Notes: a model not told the origin generated them from the sequence alone. Numbered from the stretch's first letter, positions 43,791 through 52,312 are shown. The stretch: DNA of 64,000 bases from Pseudarthrobacter sp. NIBRBAC000502770 (GCF_006517815.1 NZ_CP041198.1:1302001-1366000), one strand, 5' to 3'. A program made the numbers and translations.

Positions 43791-44757
43791 GACCATCCAC
43801 CTGCCCGTTGGCCCGGACGAGGCCTTTGCACTCATCACCGAGCCGGAACGGCTGCGCCGCTGGCAGACGGTGGCGGCCCGGGTTGACCTGCGGATTGGCG
43901 GCGAATACCGCTGGACCGTCACTCCCGGCCATCACGCGGCCGGTACGTTCCAGGAGATCGAACCGGGAAAGCGGGTCGTCTTCACCTGGGGGTGGGAGTC
44001 CGGTATGGACCTGGCGCCGGGCGCGTCCACCGTGACCATCACGTTGGAGCCCGACGCTGATGGGACCATGCTCCGTTTGGTCCACGACGGGCTGAACGCG
44101 GAACAGGCCGCAGCACATGCCGAGGGCTGGAACCATTATCTGGACCGGCTGGTCGCCGAAACTTCGTCGCCGGCCGGCGCCGGTCCGGACGAGTGGTCAG
44201 CGGCCCCCGACCCGATCGATCACATTAGTTGTGCTGAGGCATCCCTCGCCGTGCTCCTTGGCGTGCTGCGCAAGCTCACACCGGAAGACCGGGACAAAGC
44301 CACTCCGTGCGAAAACTTCACGGCCCACGAACTGCTGGAGCACCTGGCCGGTTCACTGAAGCAGATCGGCGGTGCCTTGGGCGCAGACGTGAAGGACGAC
44401 GCCGGGGCAGGCCCGGAAGTGCGCATCGCCGGACTCGCGCAGGCCACCCTGGAGGCGTTCAGCCGCCGCGGCGTTGAAGGCAACATCGACATGGGCTTCG
44501 CGCAATTGCCGGCCACAGTCGTTGCCGGGATCGTCAATCTCGAGCTGCTCGTGCATGCCTGGGACTTCGCTAAGGCCACCGGCCAGGACCTTGTCGTCTC
44601 CGATGTTGTCACCGACCACGTTGAGGCCCTGGCCGTGCTGACCATCTCTGATCAGGTCCGGGCCAGCGGCAGCTTCGCCGCTGCCCGGCCGGTCGAGGAA
44701 ACCGCCAGCAGCCTGGAGCGCCTGATCGCGTTCACCGGCCGAAGCATCACCGTCTGA
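43777..44757 (+). CDS. Fusion of AHSA1-type SRPBCC domain and TIGR03086-like DinB/MDMPI domain
   Basis: A 326-residue two-domain protein. Residues 1-125 are an AHSA1 SRPBCC domain (KTIHLPVGPDEAFALITEPE, RLRRWQTVAARVDLRIGGEY, FTWGWESGMDLAPGASTVTI). Residues about 145-320 resemble the TIGR03086 metal-binding group of DinB/mycothiol-dependent maleylpyruvate isomerase proteins (KATPCENFTAHELLEHLAGS, NLELLVHAWDFAKATGQ). The His of ELLEHL and the H-x-W-D-x-A of HAWDFA are the usual metal and mycothiol contact points. ATG 43777 has AAGGA 8 bases upstream and lies inside the end of the ArsR gene. It probably detoxifies or binds a small hydrophobic compound. Confidence 0.85.
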   Translation: MTFDKTIHLPVGPDEAFALITEPERLRRWQTVAARVDLRIGGEYRWTVTPGHHAAGTFQEIEPGKRVVFTWGWESGMDLAPGASTVTITLEPDADGTMLRLVHDGLNAEQAAAHAEGWNHYLDRLVAETSSPAGAGPDEWSAAPDPIDHISCAEASLAVLLGVLRKLTPEDRDKATPCENFTAHELLEHLAGSLKQIGGALGADVKDDAGAGPEVRIAGLAQATLEAFSRRGVEGNIDMGFAQLPATVVAGIVNLELLVHAWDFAKATGQDLVVSDVVTDHVEALAVLTISDQVRASGSFAAARPVEETASSLERLIAFTGRSITV

Positions 44758-44808
44758 ATTTTTCCATCCGCTACCCCTCAAACACACTCCAGGAAAGCAG
44801 GAACAACT

Positions 44809-45147
44809 ATGTCCAAGTTCGTCTTTATCTACCACGCCCCGATGACCCCCGCAGAGGCCGCGCCACCCGCACCGGAGGACATGGCAGCGGTCATGGAACA
44901 GTGGAACGTCTGGGCCGGCAAGGTCGGCAACGGTCTGATCGACTTCGGAACGCCTCTGGCCAACGGCGTCCGTGTATCCCCTGGCGGAGCCACGGCGCCG
45001 AGCCAGCGCGAGGTCGCCGGATACAGCATCATCGAAGCCGACAGTCTTGAAGCGGCCGTGGAACTCGCCAAGATCCACCCGCACTTGACCATGCCCGGCG
45101 GCTGCGAGATCGAGGTCCACGAGGCCCAACAAATCCCCGGGATGTAA
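44809..45147 (+). CDS. YCII-related protein
   Basis: A 112-residue single-domain protein: MSKFVFIYHAPMTPAEAAPP, then MEQWNVWAGKVGNGLIDFGT, VAGYSIIEADSLEAAVELAK and IHPHLTMPGGCEIEVHEAQQ. This is the full YCII pattern with the HPHL motif intact. It follows the SRPBCC fusion gene by about 50 bases and closes the ArsR-controlled operon. The AGGAAAGCAGG leader supplies the ribosome binding site. The molecular role is unproven; related proteins bind small ligands. Confidence 0.85.
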   Translation: MSKFVFIYHAPMTPAEAAPPAPEDMAAVMEQWNVWAGKVGNGLIDFGTPLANGVRVSPGGATAPSQREVAGYSIIEADSLEAAVELAKIHPHLTMPGGCEIEVHEAQQIPGM

Positions 45148-45470
45148 CAGCGGGCAGAGATAGTGCCACGCGTGTCCGCGACCGCCTCCACAGGGCAGCC
45201 GCGGACACGCCGCAATTTCACTTGCTCCACAGCCCAAACATCAGACAACGACGAGGCCGTCGCCGGCACCACCAGTTCTGGTTCCCTGGAAAAAGGAGAT
45301 CCCGCGGGGCGAAGCTCAGGGGTGACCATGAACACCTTTGGATGAAGAAAGCCGGGGCCGGGTCCCTCGAGCGCGGTGGTCCAGGTATTCGGGTCCAACG
45401 GCCTATTGATTCTTGCTCCGGCAGGGCTACCATCATCCGCGTCAGGACAATTTCAAGAAGGAGATGTGTG

Positions 45471-45902
45471 ATGTCACGCGCTGAAGTCGAGCAGCTTGAC
45501 GACCGCGGGATGGCGGCCTGGGACCAGCACGATTCGGCCGGATTCGCTGGCCTCCTGGCTGACGAGTTCACCTTTTCGGATGTAATGGCCCCCGAGCCCT
45601 TCCGGACACGGGACCAGGTCCAGTCCTACATGGACGCGTGGTTCTCGGCCTTTCCCGACATGCATGTCAAGACCACCAGCCGGGTAGTCAGTGACAACGA
45701 CGTGGCCGCTGAAGTGGAATTCACTGGCACCAACACCGGTCCCTTGCGCATGGGTGACCAGGAGATTCCGGCAACGGGCAAGTCAGTGGTCGGCACGGGA
45801 ACCTACTTCGCCTCGGTCAAGGACGGAAAGATCGTCTCGTTCCGCGCCCACCCCGATGTCGCTTCAATGATGGGGCAACTCGGCCTGATGCCCCGTATGT
45901 AA
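45471..45902 (+). CDS. SnoaL-like ester cyclase
   Basis: A 143-residue cone-fold protein: VEQLDDRGMAAWDQHDSAGF, AGLLADEFTFSDVMAPEPFR, MDAWFSAFPDMHVKTTSRVV and AEVEFTGTNTGPLRMGDQEI, with GTGTYFASVKDGKIVSFRAH near the end. W-x-x-x-(D/H), the buried His/Asp set and the KIVSFR-x-H strand are typical of the SnoaL/NTF2 superfamily. The start is ATG 45471 with AAGGAG 6 bases upstream; the frame is open further back but lacks similarity. Substrate is unknown; some relatives cyclise polyketides and others have no shown activity. Confidence 0.8.
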   Translation: MSRAEVEQLDDRGMAAWDQHDSAGFAGLLADEFTFSDVMAPEPFRTRDQVQSYMDAWFSAFPDMHVKTTSRVVSDNDVAAEVEFTGTNTGPLRMGDQEIPATGKSVVGTGTYFASVKDGKIVSFRAHPDVASMMGQLGLMPRM

Positions 45903-46043
45903 AGCGCAGTACTTACTGCCAACTGCAACGGAAAACCCACCGAAGCTCCGCACAAACGTCGGCCATGGCCGTCCTCAACAGGCCAGCAGCGGGCCTGGCA
46001 ATAAATGATCCCTTTTTACAAATACTGATGGAGGGTGCCTGAA

Positions 46044-46436
46044 ATGGGTGCTCAGGAAAACACAGAACTCATCCGTCGCGGCTACGATGCCTTCAACGCC
46101 GGAGACATGAATACCCTCGCCGAACTCTTTGCTGATGATGCCGTCTGGTATGCGGCAGGCACTGGCGTCTTGTCCGGAAAGAAGGAAGGACGGGACGCCG
46201 TTCTGGCCTACTTTGGGGAACTCGGAAGCCGGTCACAAGGGACCTTCCAGGCGACCGTCCAAGACATCGTGGGAGGCGAAGAGCACACGGTCGGGATCCA
46301 GCAAAGTCACGCCCACAACAACGGAAAGACCCTGGACGCCGCAACAGTTATCGCTTTCGTGCTGCGGGATGGCAAGGTAATAGAGGGCCGGGAATACTTC
46401 ACCGATACAGCCAGCGCCGACGAATTTTGGGCATGA
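46044..46436 (+). CDS. NTF2-like (SnoaL fold) protein
   Basis: A 130-residue protein: ENTELIRRGYDAFNAGDMNT, LAELFADDAVWYAAGTGVLS, GRDAVLAYFGELGSRSQGTF, and VIAFVLRDGKVIEGREYFTD. It has the W-Y pair and the final GREYFTD strand of the SnoaL-2 group. ATG 46044 is preceded by GGAGGG; a GTG at 46035 is also possible. It lies 140 bases after the ester cyclase, on the same strand. Its role could be binding or turnover of small stress metabolites, but that is an inference. Confidence 0.8.
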   Translation: MGAQENTELIRRGYDAFNAGDMNTLAELFADDAVWYAAGTGVLSGKKEGRDAVLAYFGELGSRSQGTFQATVQDIVGGEEHTVGIQQSHAHNNGKTLDAATVIAFVLRDGKVIEGREYFTDTASADEFWA

Positions 46437-46626
46437 AGCTGCCTCCAACCCGGTTTACGGACCCACCAGAGCCCCTCAATCGATCGCCGTGGCCGCACTC
46501 CACCCAGAGACGGTCCCATCTGGCGCCGGAACGACTAGCGGCGTCAGGCCACGCTCCCCCCACAGTGGGCGCGAGGAAGGCTGGAGCCTCCAAGAGCACC
46601 CGCCTGCGGGCCTGATACTAGAGACC

Positions 46627-46935
46627 ATGGATGACGTTTGCTGATCATCTCTGACTCCCCAAACAGTACTCCGGCTCTGGACCTGTTCCGTCGGGCATTG
46701 GCTGCTGAAGACGCTGCTGGAGACATGCGTGTGGTGCATGAGCACACTGAAACAAGCCAAGTCGCTACACTTCCACGGTTCGCCCTCGTTCATGCTGGGG
46801 GGGCAGGATCTGTTCCCTGCCCTGACGCCACCGGCCCTAACATGCAGGCTCTGCGGAACAAGCGCCGGATTGGCAGGTTTACCCTCTCTGGAGGATCTCA
46901 AGGACGCCCTTCGCGTAAAGCCCGCAGCTCACTAA
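46627..46935 (+). pseudogene. Thioredoxin-fold protein remnant with frameshifts
   Basis: One frame reads LLIISDSPNSTPALDLFRRA, LAAEDAAGDMRVVHEHTET. The adjacent frame reads KQAKSLHFHGSPSFMLGGQD, LFPALTPPALTCRLCGTSAG and LAGLPSLEDLKDAL. Together they resemble the alkylmercury-lyase/thioredoxin-like family with the FxGSPS motif. The expected start (ATG 46627) is out of frame by one base with the first part, and another change is needed near 46740. In this state it cannot make the full protein. Confidence 0.55.
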
Positions 46936-47065
46936 AGAGCTCACCGCACCGAGACAGCGGTAGACCCATCCCAACGGGCACGGGTAACGATGCCGGCCAC
47001 GAGGACGGGCTACGCCCAAGCGAACCCTTCGTCAGCAGAGGACGATTTCCTGGCGGCTGCGCGGG

Positions 47066-47743
47066 TTAGCCTTCGGTGGCCAGGGCGTCGAGGAGGTGGG
47101 GTAGATTGGCCACCGTGTGGTCAGGCGCCTGGAAGTACTGGGGATACTGGGCCCCTTCACGGTTGATCCAGGCCGTTGAGAGGCCGGCGCGGGCGGCGCC
47201 GTGGATGTCCCACGGATGGACAGAGGTCAGGATCATCTCCGCCGCGTTGACGCCGCAGATGGTAGCGGCGTATTCGTAGGACGTTCTGTCGGGCTTCCAG
47301 ATCGCGGCGTCTTCGACGGAGAGCAGCTTCTCGAACTTGTCCCTGATGCCGGCGGTGGTGAAAAGTGTTTCGGCGAGCTGGGTGGAGCCGTTGGACAGCG
47401 TGACGAGCCGGTAGCCTGCATCGTGCAGGGCTTGAACACCCTCGACCACATCCGGGTGCAGGCCGAGACCTGAAAAGCCGGTCATGACGTGCTCGACGGC
47501 GCTCTCGGTGTCCCGGTTCAGCTTCATTCCGGTGAGCATGCCGCGGAGGACTTCGGCTCCGATGTCAGCGAACGACCCGTTGTCGCCGGCGGCGGTGAGG
47601 GCGAACCCGTCCCGAAGCAGGGTTGCGAACCAGAGCTTGGCCATGTGCTCAGCTGCCCCGACGTCGGCAAAGCGTTGGGCCATGGGGGACATGTCCGAAA
47701 TGGTCTCGTTCACGTCGAAAACAATGACTGCAGGCTTCTTCAT
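47066..47743 (-). CDS. Haloacid dehalogenase type II (HAD superfamily)
   Basis: A 225-residue enzyme from ATG 47743. Motif I is VIVFDVNETISD (nucleophile Asp at residue 9, with the N-E-T of L-2-haloacid dehalogenases in place of D-x-D-x-T). Motif II is LVTLSNGSTQ, motif III lies in AAIWKPDRTSYEYA (Lys), and motif IV in ILTSVHPWDIHGAARAGLST. This pattern predicts hydrolysis of short 2-halo acids or a related small substrate. It is followed at a 100-base distance by a peroxiredoxin-like gene on the same strand, probably with its own promoter. Confidence 0.85.
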   Translation of the reverse strand: MKKPAVIVFDVNETISDMSPMAQRFADVGAAEHMAKLWFATLLRDGFALTAAGDNGSFADIGAEVLRGMLTGMKLNRDTESAVEHVMTGFSGLGLHPDVVEGVQALHDAGYRLVTLSNGSTQLAETLFTTAGIRDKFEKLLSVEDAAIWKPDRTSYEYAATICGVNAAEMILTSVHPWDIHGAARAGLSTAWINREGAQYPQYFQAPDHTVANLPHLLDALATEG

Positions 47744-47842
47744 ACAGGCTGACCTTTCGTTGGTGGGTTCGGCCCGTACGCCTTCGCAGCGGACAGCCGA
47801 AGGCGTAAGGGCCGGGGGAGAGTGCAAGCGTGGCTGCGGAGC

Positions 47843-48367
47843 CTATGCTGCTCCGCGGGCGGGGTAGTCGTGGTCATGGGCGTAACGGACTCCGGCCATG
47901 ATGTCGTCCAGCGACGGGCGGCCAAAGGGCATGGTGGCGGTGCTGGACCAGAACAGCGTTCCGTCGTCATCGAGGATGAAGATGCCCGGTTCGTTGAAGA
48001 GGTCCGGCTCGCCGTCCTTGATCGCCCGGGACAGGTTCAAACCCCATGACCGTGCGGCGGTCTCGCTGAGTCCGTAGGCGACGGGGAGATTGGCCAGGTG
48101 CCAATCGTTCATGACGCGGGTGCTCCGCTCGGCTGTTTCCATGCTGACGGCGACGGTTCGGCCGATGCCCGCGGCCTGCAGGTCTTCGATCCGTTTGTCG
48201 ATCTCGGCCAGTTGCTTGCGGCAGATGGGGCAGTGCAGGCCCCGGTAAAAAACCACCAGGGTGAAGTGGCCGTCCGCCCCGGTGCCCAGGTTCAAGTCGT
48301 CGGTGGTTCCTCCGCCGACCAGTTCCAGGCCAAGGTCGGGGGCTGTCTGTGTGGGAAGAAGTGTCAT
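47843..48367 (-). CDS. Peroxiredoxin-like (AhpC/TSA) protein
   Basis: A 174-residue thioredoxin-fold protein: TLVVFYRGLHCPICRKQLAE (Cys pair C-x-x-C), RTVAVSMETAERSTRVMNDW, and EPGIFILDDDGTLFWSSTAT. The C-P-I-C motif and the AERS block match the redoxin group annotated as AhpC/TSA or peroxiredoxin-like. ATG 48367 follows a near-ideal AAGGAGCGAAACG. Likely a thiol-dependent reductase for hydroperoxides, acting in the cytoplasm. The next gene on the strand encodes the HAD dehalogenase. Confidence 0.88.
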   Translation of the reverse strand: MTLLPTQTAPDLGLELVGGGTTDDLNLGTGADGHFTLVVFYRGLHCPICRKQLAEIDKRIEDLQAAGIGRTVAVSMETAERSTRVMNDWHLANLPVAYGLSETAARSWGLNLSRAIKDGEPDLFNEPGIFILDDDGTLFWSSTATMPFGRPSLDDIMAGVRYAHDHDYPARGAA

Positions 48368-48404
48368 CGTTTCGCTCCTTGTGAGAAGCTGATGCGCCCG
48401 CGGC

Positions 48405-48570
48405 CTAGGCGGTGGGTTCAAGTTCCCAGTCCTTGACGTCCGCGAGGGGTGCGAACACGCTTCCGTCGAGTTCTTCGAGGCTTTTCGTTGCTGCGGCCTG
48501 CTTCCGGTTCGTCCAGGTTGCCGTTGGCGATGACCGGTAGCCCGGTGTGCTGTTTGGCGAGGGCCGCAAG
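48405..48570 (-). pseudogene. NADH:flavin oxidoreductase (OYE) C-terminal remnant
   Basis: The minus strand reads LAALAKQHTGLPVIANGNLD and EPE, then needs a one-base shift to continue AAATKSLEELDGSVFAPLAD and VKDWELEPTA to the stop at 48405. The G-L-P-V-I-A-N-G-N-L-x-x-P-E block is characteristic of old-yellow-enzyme-type oxidoreductases. The N-terminal two thirds of the gene are missing, replaced by a short tandem repeat. Confidence 0.55.
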
Positions 48571-48574
48571 TGAG

Positions 48575-48620
48575 GGCCCTTCGTCGCCGAAGGCGGGGGC
48601 CCTTCGTCGCCGAAGGCGGG
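48575..48620. repeat. 23-base tandem repeat, two copies
   Basis: Two exact neighbouring copies, each containing CCTTCG, a 4-base loop and CGAAGG, so each unit can fold into a small hairpin. They abut the OYE remnant, on the side where the rest of the gene is missing. Confidence 0.6.
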
Positions 48621-48777
48621 GGCGCCAGCGCGGTACTCGGCCGCAGGCAAAGTGCGGCCGCATTTCCCGTTGCACGTGGCGGGGCTGCCCTTCTGAGCGT
48701 TACGTCCGGGGCGTAAAGAATTAGCCGCACCCACCTGATTCCTACCTCGCGTGGTGTGGTTATCCCGATGAACTCAA

Positions 48778-49212
48778 TTATGTCGTTTCCAAGATGTTCT
48801 TGAGGTTGTCTAGTTGGTCGACCTCGGCCCGCATGGTCCGCTTAATCACTGGTTCAACGAGTTTCATCAGGCCTTTAGGCTGCAGGTCCAGTGTGAAACG
48901 GACAACGGTCCCGGTGGCCGCTTCGGTCAGCTGGTACTCACCGGTGGGGCGCGCCGGACCGGCGATGACTTGGAAGCCCAGGCATTTCCCGGGGTCGGAG
49001 GCGGTGATCGTGTAGTCGCCAGCGATCGGACGGCCGCCCGGTCCTGTGAGTGTCTGGCTGTAGACCGCGCCCAAGGCCCCGGGAGTTCCACCTGTCAAGG
49101 CAACCGACTGAACTCCCCGGCGCCACTGCGGGTTGTGCAATCCGTCCGCGAGGAAGGCGTAGACATCCTGTGGTGAGCGGCGGATAGTGATCTCACTTTC
49201 GGCGTGGGCCAT
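48778..49212 (-). CDS. SRPBCC-family polyketide-cyclase-like protein
   Basis: A 144-residue START-fold protein: MAHAESEITIRRSPQDVYAF, LADGLHNPQWRRGVQSVALT, GDYTITASDPGKCLGFQVIA and EAATGTVVRFTLDLQPKGLM, ending in a long helix KRTMRAEVDQLDNLKNILET. The N-P-x-W and the final helix fit the SRPBCC/Polyketide_cyc2 group. It is not close in sequence to the SRPBCC paralogues at 7914 and 17893. It is monocistronic by position. Likely binds a hydrophobic molecule; the ligand is unknown. Confidence 0.85.
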   Translation of the reverse strand: MAHAESEITIRRSPQDVYAFLADGLHNPQWRRGVQSVALTGGTPGALGAVYSQTLTGPGGRPIAGDYTITASDPGKCLGFQVIAGPARPTGEYQLTEAATGTVVRFTLDLQPKGLMKLVEPVIKRTMRAEVDQLDNLKNILETT

Positions 49213-49445
49213 TTTTACCTTTCAACTAGTAGCAGTGTGAACGTTTTTGGCTGAGCCCGAAAAGCAGCCGCCAACTGTAAGCAAGGCAGGGCCTTCCCGC
49301 CAGCAGTCCGTTCGCTGGCGTGCAGGGACCCTTTCCGGTTCGCTGGCCGGGCCCGCCAGCCCCTCACCTGTAAAGCCGTTGTTTGTTCGCCTCAGGGACC
49401 TCGGAGGGTAGCCGGCAGGATGGATACCGGCTACCCACCAGCGTC

Positions 49446-50255
49446 TCAGGCCTGGTCACTATCCGTGGGCTGGGTGACGGGTGGTTGGATTATGCCGAAG
49501 ACTTCGCCCTGGGCTCCTTGGAGGACGGCCATTCGGCCGAAAGGGCTGTCGGTGGCGGGGAACAGGACGCCGGCTCCGAGTCCGGTGGCTTGCTCGATGG
49601 TGGCGTCCGGGTCGGCGACGGCGAACCAGGTCAGCCAGTAGTTGGGCATTCCCTCGGCCAGGGAGGTGTCGTGGCTGATGCCGCCGACGGTCTGAGAGTC
49701 TGCGGCGCGTTCGATGGTGGCGTAGGTGAATTCGTCCCCGCCCTCGAGGTCGGTGTAGGTGTAGCCGAAGACCTGCGCGTAGAAGTCCCGGGACCGCTGG
49801 TAGTCGCGAGTGTGCAGCTCATTCCAGCTGACGGATCCGTGTTCGCCGTGGCGGGCGATGCCGTGGTGCGCCTTGGCCTGCCAGAGCCCGAATGCGGCGC
49901 CGGCGGAGTCGAAGGCCACGGTCATCCGGCCTTGTTCCATGACGTCGAATGGCGGCATCATCAGCGATCCGCCGGCTTCGGTGATTTTCGCTGCGGTGGC
50001 ATCGGCGTCGTCAACAGCGATGTATGTGCTCCACACCGAAGGCATGGGACCGGCGTTCTCTGGTTTTGGGCCGATTCCGGCCACGACGGATCCGTCGAGA
50101 AAGGCCATGTGGTAGCCGCCAGCGCCGGGTCCGGCGTCCTGAATGTCCCAGCCGAACAAGGTGGAGTAAAAGCTCGCGGCGGCCTCAACATCGTCCACCT
50201 GGGCGTCGATCCAGTTCGGTGTTCCTTCAGGCCAGGCTTCGTTTCGTACGGGCAT
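49446..50255 (-). CDS. Two-domain VOC (glyoxalase/bleomycin-resistance fold) protein
   Basis: A 269-residue tandem VOC protein. Domain 1: GTPNWIDAQVDDVEAAASFY then STLFGWDIQ and AAKITEAGGSLMMPPFDVME, QGRMTVAFDSAGAAFGLWQA. Domain 2: GSVSWNELHTRDYQRSRDFY, AQVFGYTYTD and EVFGIIQ. The paired beta-alpha-beta-beta-beta units and the FY-x-x-(L/V)FGW/Y motif are typical. Such proteins hold a metal or small ligand between the units; the activity here is not known. ATG 50255 follows GAGAGGATC. It has the same strand as the nearby SRPBCC gene but is separated by about 230 bases. Confidence 0.88.
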   Translation of the reverse strand: MPVRNEAWPEGTPNWIDAQVDDVEAAASFYSTLFGWDIQDAGPGAGGYHMAFLDGSVVAGIGPKPENAGPMPSVWSTYIAVDDADATAAKITEAGGSLMMPPFDVMEQGRMTVAFDSAGAAFGLWQAKAHHGIARHGEHGSVSWNELHTRDYQRSRDFYAQVFGYTYTDLEGGDEFTYATIERAADSQTVGGISHDTSLAEGMPNYWLTWFAVADPDATIEQATGLGAGVLFPATDSPFGRMAVLQGAQGEVFGIIQPPVTQPTDSDQA

Positions 50256-50556
50256 AGTGATCCTCTCAAATGGGTGGTAACGGCACGGTGGCGCACTAGT
50301 AGGAGGCCCCACCAACACAGCCTTCCACAGGTCACGGGCGGGTGGAGGCGGTGAAGGGAAAATCTCAGTGAACTCCCAGCCGACGAGCGAAGGGATTGAA
50401 CGTGTACGCCCGATACTGACGCCAGGTTTCCGGCAATGTGGTCCGACGGCCTCGGCCGCGCCAGCATCCGTTCCGTTCAGGTCCTCGCTGTTGCAGCCCT
50501 GGCCTGGACTGTCATTTGGGCCCTGACCTGCGTGCCTCTCCCTAGAGCAGGGCTCA

Positions 50557-50900
50557 GTGGTGCCCCAAGTAGCTCAGCGCCTGCTGGCCCTCTTCACCAG
50601 CGGTGACATTCGCTTGCGTCAGGCTCCCTGCCGAGCGGACACTCGCCGCTCGCTTGGCGTAGGCCGTTCCGCAGTACGAGAGGCACTGGCAGCCCTGGAA
50701 ATCCTAGGCAACGTCGTGGTCCGGCCGGGATGCGGCAACCTACCTTCGCGACGGCGTCTCCGAACTCCTGCCCCGCGCCCTCAGCTGGGGCCTCGTGTTG
50801 GGCGCGCCCCGCACACGCGAACTCGGTCAGTTCGGGTGGCCGGGCATCCTTCAAGGCTGCCGCGCCAAGGTCCAGTATTCCGAAGCTGTGTGCCATGCCG
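50557..50900 (+). pseudogene. FadR/GntR-family regulator remnant
   Basis: The frame from GTG 50557 reads VPQVAQRLLALFTSGDI, then SLGVGRSAVREALAALEILG and VVVRPGCGN, which is the winged HTH of GntR regulators. The part between (expected RLPAE-type wing start) is out of frame. After the wing another frame carries YLRDGVSELLPRALSWGLVL, GAPRTRELGQF. At least three shifts are needed, and the effector domain is absent. Confidence 0.6.
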
Positions 50901-50991
50901 ATGAAGTGCGGATGAAGGACAGCGATGGACCGGGAGTCTGTCACGGAGCAGTAGTTGCCGGTCAGTTTTGGCTAACGTCGCTGTGCGGGCG

Positions 50992-51345
50992 TCAAGCCAC
51001 TCCCGGGGCCTGCGCTGCGTCCTCGACTTGGCCTTCGCGCAACAGGCGGGCCGGCGGGACGTCGCCCGGCTAGGGTTTCATGCCCTGGAACCACGCCTGA
51101 ACCACGGACCTAGAGTCCCGCTCGGCCAGCAATGCCGCCACGCGGTAGGCATGGCGCAGCCGGGTCATGACCTCGGCTGACGGTTTCCGTTCGCCGTCGG
51201 CCCGCTGGCGCACGGCCCGAGTCTCCTTCACCGAGCCGATGTGGGCAACGAGCTTCGCGCCGAGGATGTCCCGCGGGTCGGTCCAGCTCCGGTTCGGACA
51301 CCCGGATGGAATCTTGTGCCTTGAGACCTCCGCGGGCTCCTGCAA
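50992..51345 (-). pseudogene. MbcA/ParS/Xre-like antitoxin interrupted by TAG
   Basis: The frame reads DPRDILGAKLVAHIGSVKET, RAVRQRADGERKPSAEVMTR, LRHAYRVAALLAERDSRSVV and QAWFQGMKP, then TAG at 51070-51072, then PGDVPPARLLREGQVEDAA. The two halves are in one frame, and the second is the PARLLREG tail of Xre/MbcA/ParS antitoxins (DUF2384 type). In the family the residue after Gly-x-(N/K)-Pro is commonly Gln, so CAG may have become TAG. No RES-domain or other toxin partner lies next to it. Confidence 0.65.
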
Positions 51346-51557
51346 CTGCTTTCAGGACTTCTGTTCGCTAAAAACGGGCAAATCACACCCCGAATCACAC
51401 GACCGAAGCGCCGATAACTTATGTCATTTAAGTAAATGCTTAGAGAGCCGTCCCGTTCCGCACTGCCGGCCTGCACCCGGCACTATTTGTCAGACCCTGC
51501 AAATAGCTTCCTAAACGGAAGCATCGTGCTGCCGCCAAAGGATGAAGGGGACTATTC

Positions 51558-51806
51558 ATGAAGCAGGAACAAAGCGTGCGGACTATTTTCCGATGCCGCA
51601 CGGGTCACGAACACGAGCTCTGCGTCGAAGTCCATCGAGGAGTACCCCCGGAGCTTCGGTGCCCACCAGCGCAGCCCCAGGGTTACGGCCCCGGCAATGG
51701 AGGGGGCTGCCAGGTTCCTGGCTACCTCCAAGAGCAAGTTCAGCGAGAGCTTCGCTACTCATTTCAAGAGAGTAAGCGGCGCGGGTATGTGCTGATTCAC
51801 GGTTGA
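51558..51806 (+). CDS. Small conserved actinobacterial protein, 82 residues
   Basis: MKQEQSVRTIFRCRTGHEHE leads into LCVEVHRGVPPELRCPPAQP, QGYGPGNGGGCQVPGYLQEQ and RELRYSFQESKRRGYVLIHG. Cys at about 13, 36 and 52 together with His residues suggest a metal-binding ribbon. The same layout occurs in a small hypothetical family widespread in Actinobacteria. ATG 51558 follows AAGGGG at 8 bases. A strong terminator follows at once. Function is unknown. Confidence 0.7.
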   Translation: MKQEQSVRTIFRCRTGHEHELCVEVHRGVPPELRCPPAQPQGYGPGNGGGCQVPGYLQEQVQRELRYSFQESKRRGYVLIHG

Positions 51807-51809
51807 GGT

Positions 51810-51849
51810 CTTGGGTTCACTCCCGGCTGTAGCCGGGAATGAACCCAAG
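51810..51849 (+). terminator. Hairpin terminator after the small conserved gene
   Basis: CTTGGGTTCA, a C, TCCCGGC pairs with GCCGGGA, an A, TGAACCCAAG across a TGTA loop, giving an 18-step stem with one mismatch. It begins 4 bases after the stop of the small gene. Confidence 0.8.
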
Positions 51850-52312
51850 AGTACGCCCCGGACAGGGGCTCTTTCCCTCGGGCTCCTCACCGCCGCTCAG
51901 GCAAGGAAGCCAAAGCTGAAACCTAAGCGAAATGCCGGATGAGGATCTGCAGGTGCTCGACAGCTAAAATCAGCACCGAATGGACCGGGAAGTCGTCCGC
52001 GACGGCGAAGTTGGACCAGGAAACGGAGTTCCACCACTACCAACCCGATGACGAGTTCAGCGACCGCGACGCTTCTGAGGGTTAAACCACGACCAGCCCG
52101 CCGCCACACCGTCGAACGCGCGCCGACCATGGCGGAGGAACGATTTATCCACCTTTTGTTTGTCTTAATCGACTCCCCGGATCCGACAGATCCACGGGCT
52201 CCAAAAGAGCCGATAATGAAGATTTCGTCAACCTATGGGTTATGTCAGTCAACGGGGTGTAGCCAAGCGTCAGGGAACCAGCTAGGGACCGCCGCTGCAG
52301 TCTGGCAGTCTG
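51850..52312. other. Gap without a recognised gene
   Basis: No frame combines a start, a ribosome binding site and protein similarity. The region from 52140 to 52260 is locally AT-richer than the window average. Nothing else is visible. Confidence 0.3.

Noticed and set aside
48575..48620. CRISPR-like repeat
   Set aside because: Only two directly adjacent 23-base copies without spacers.
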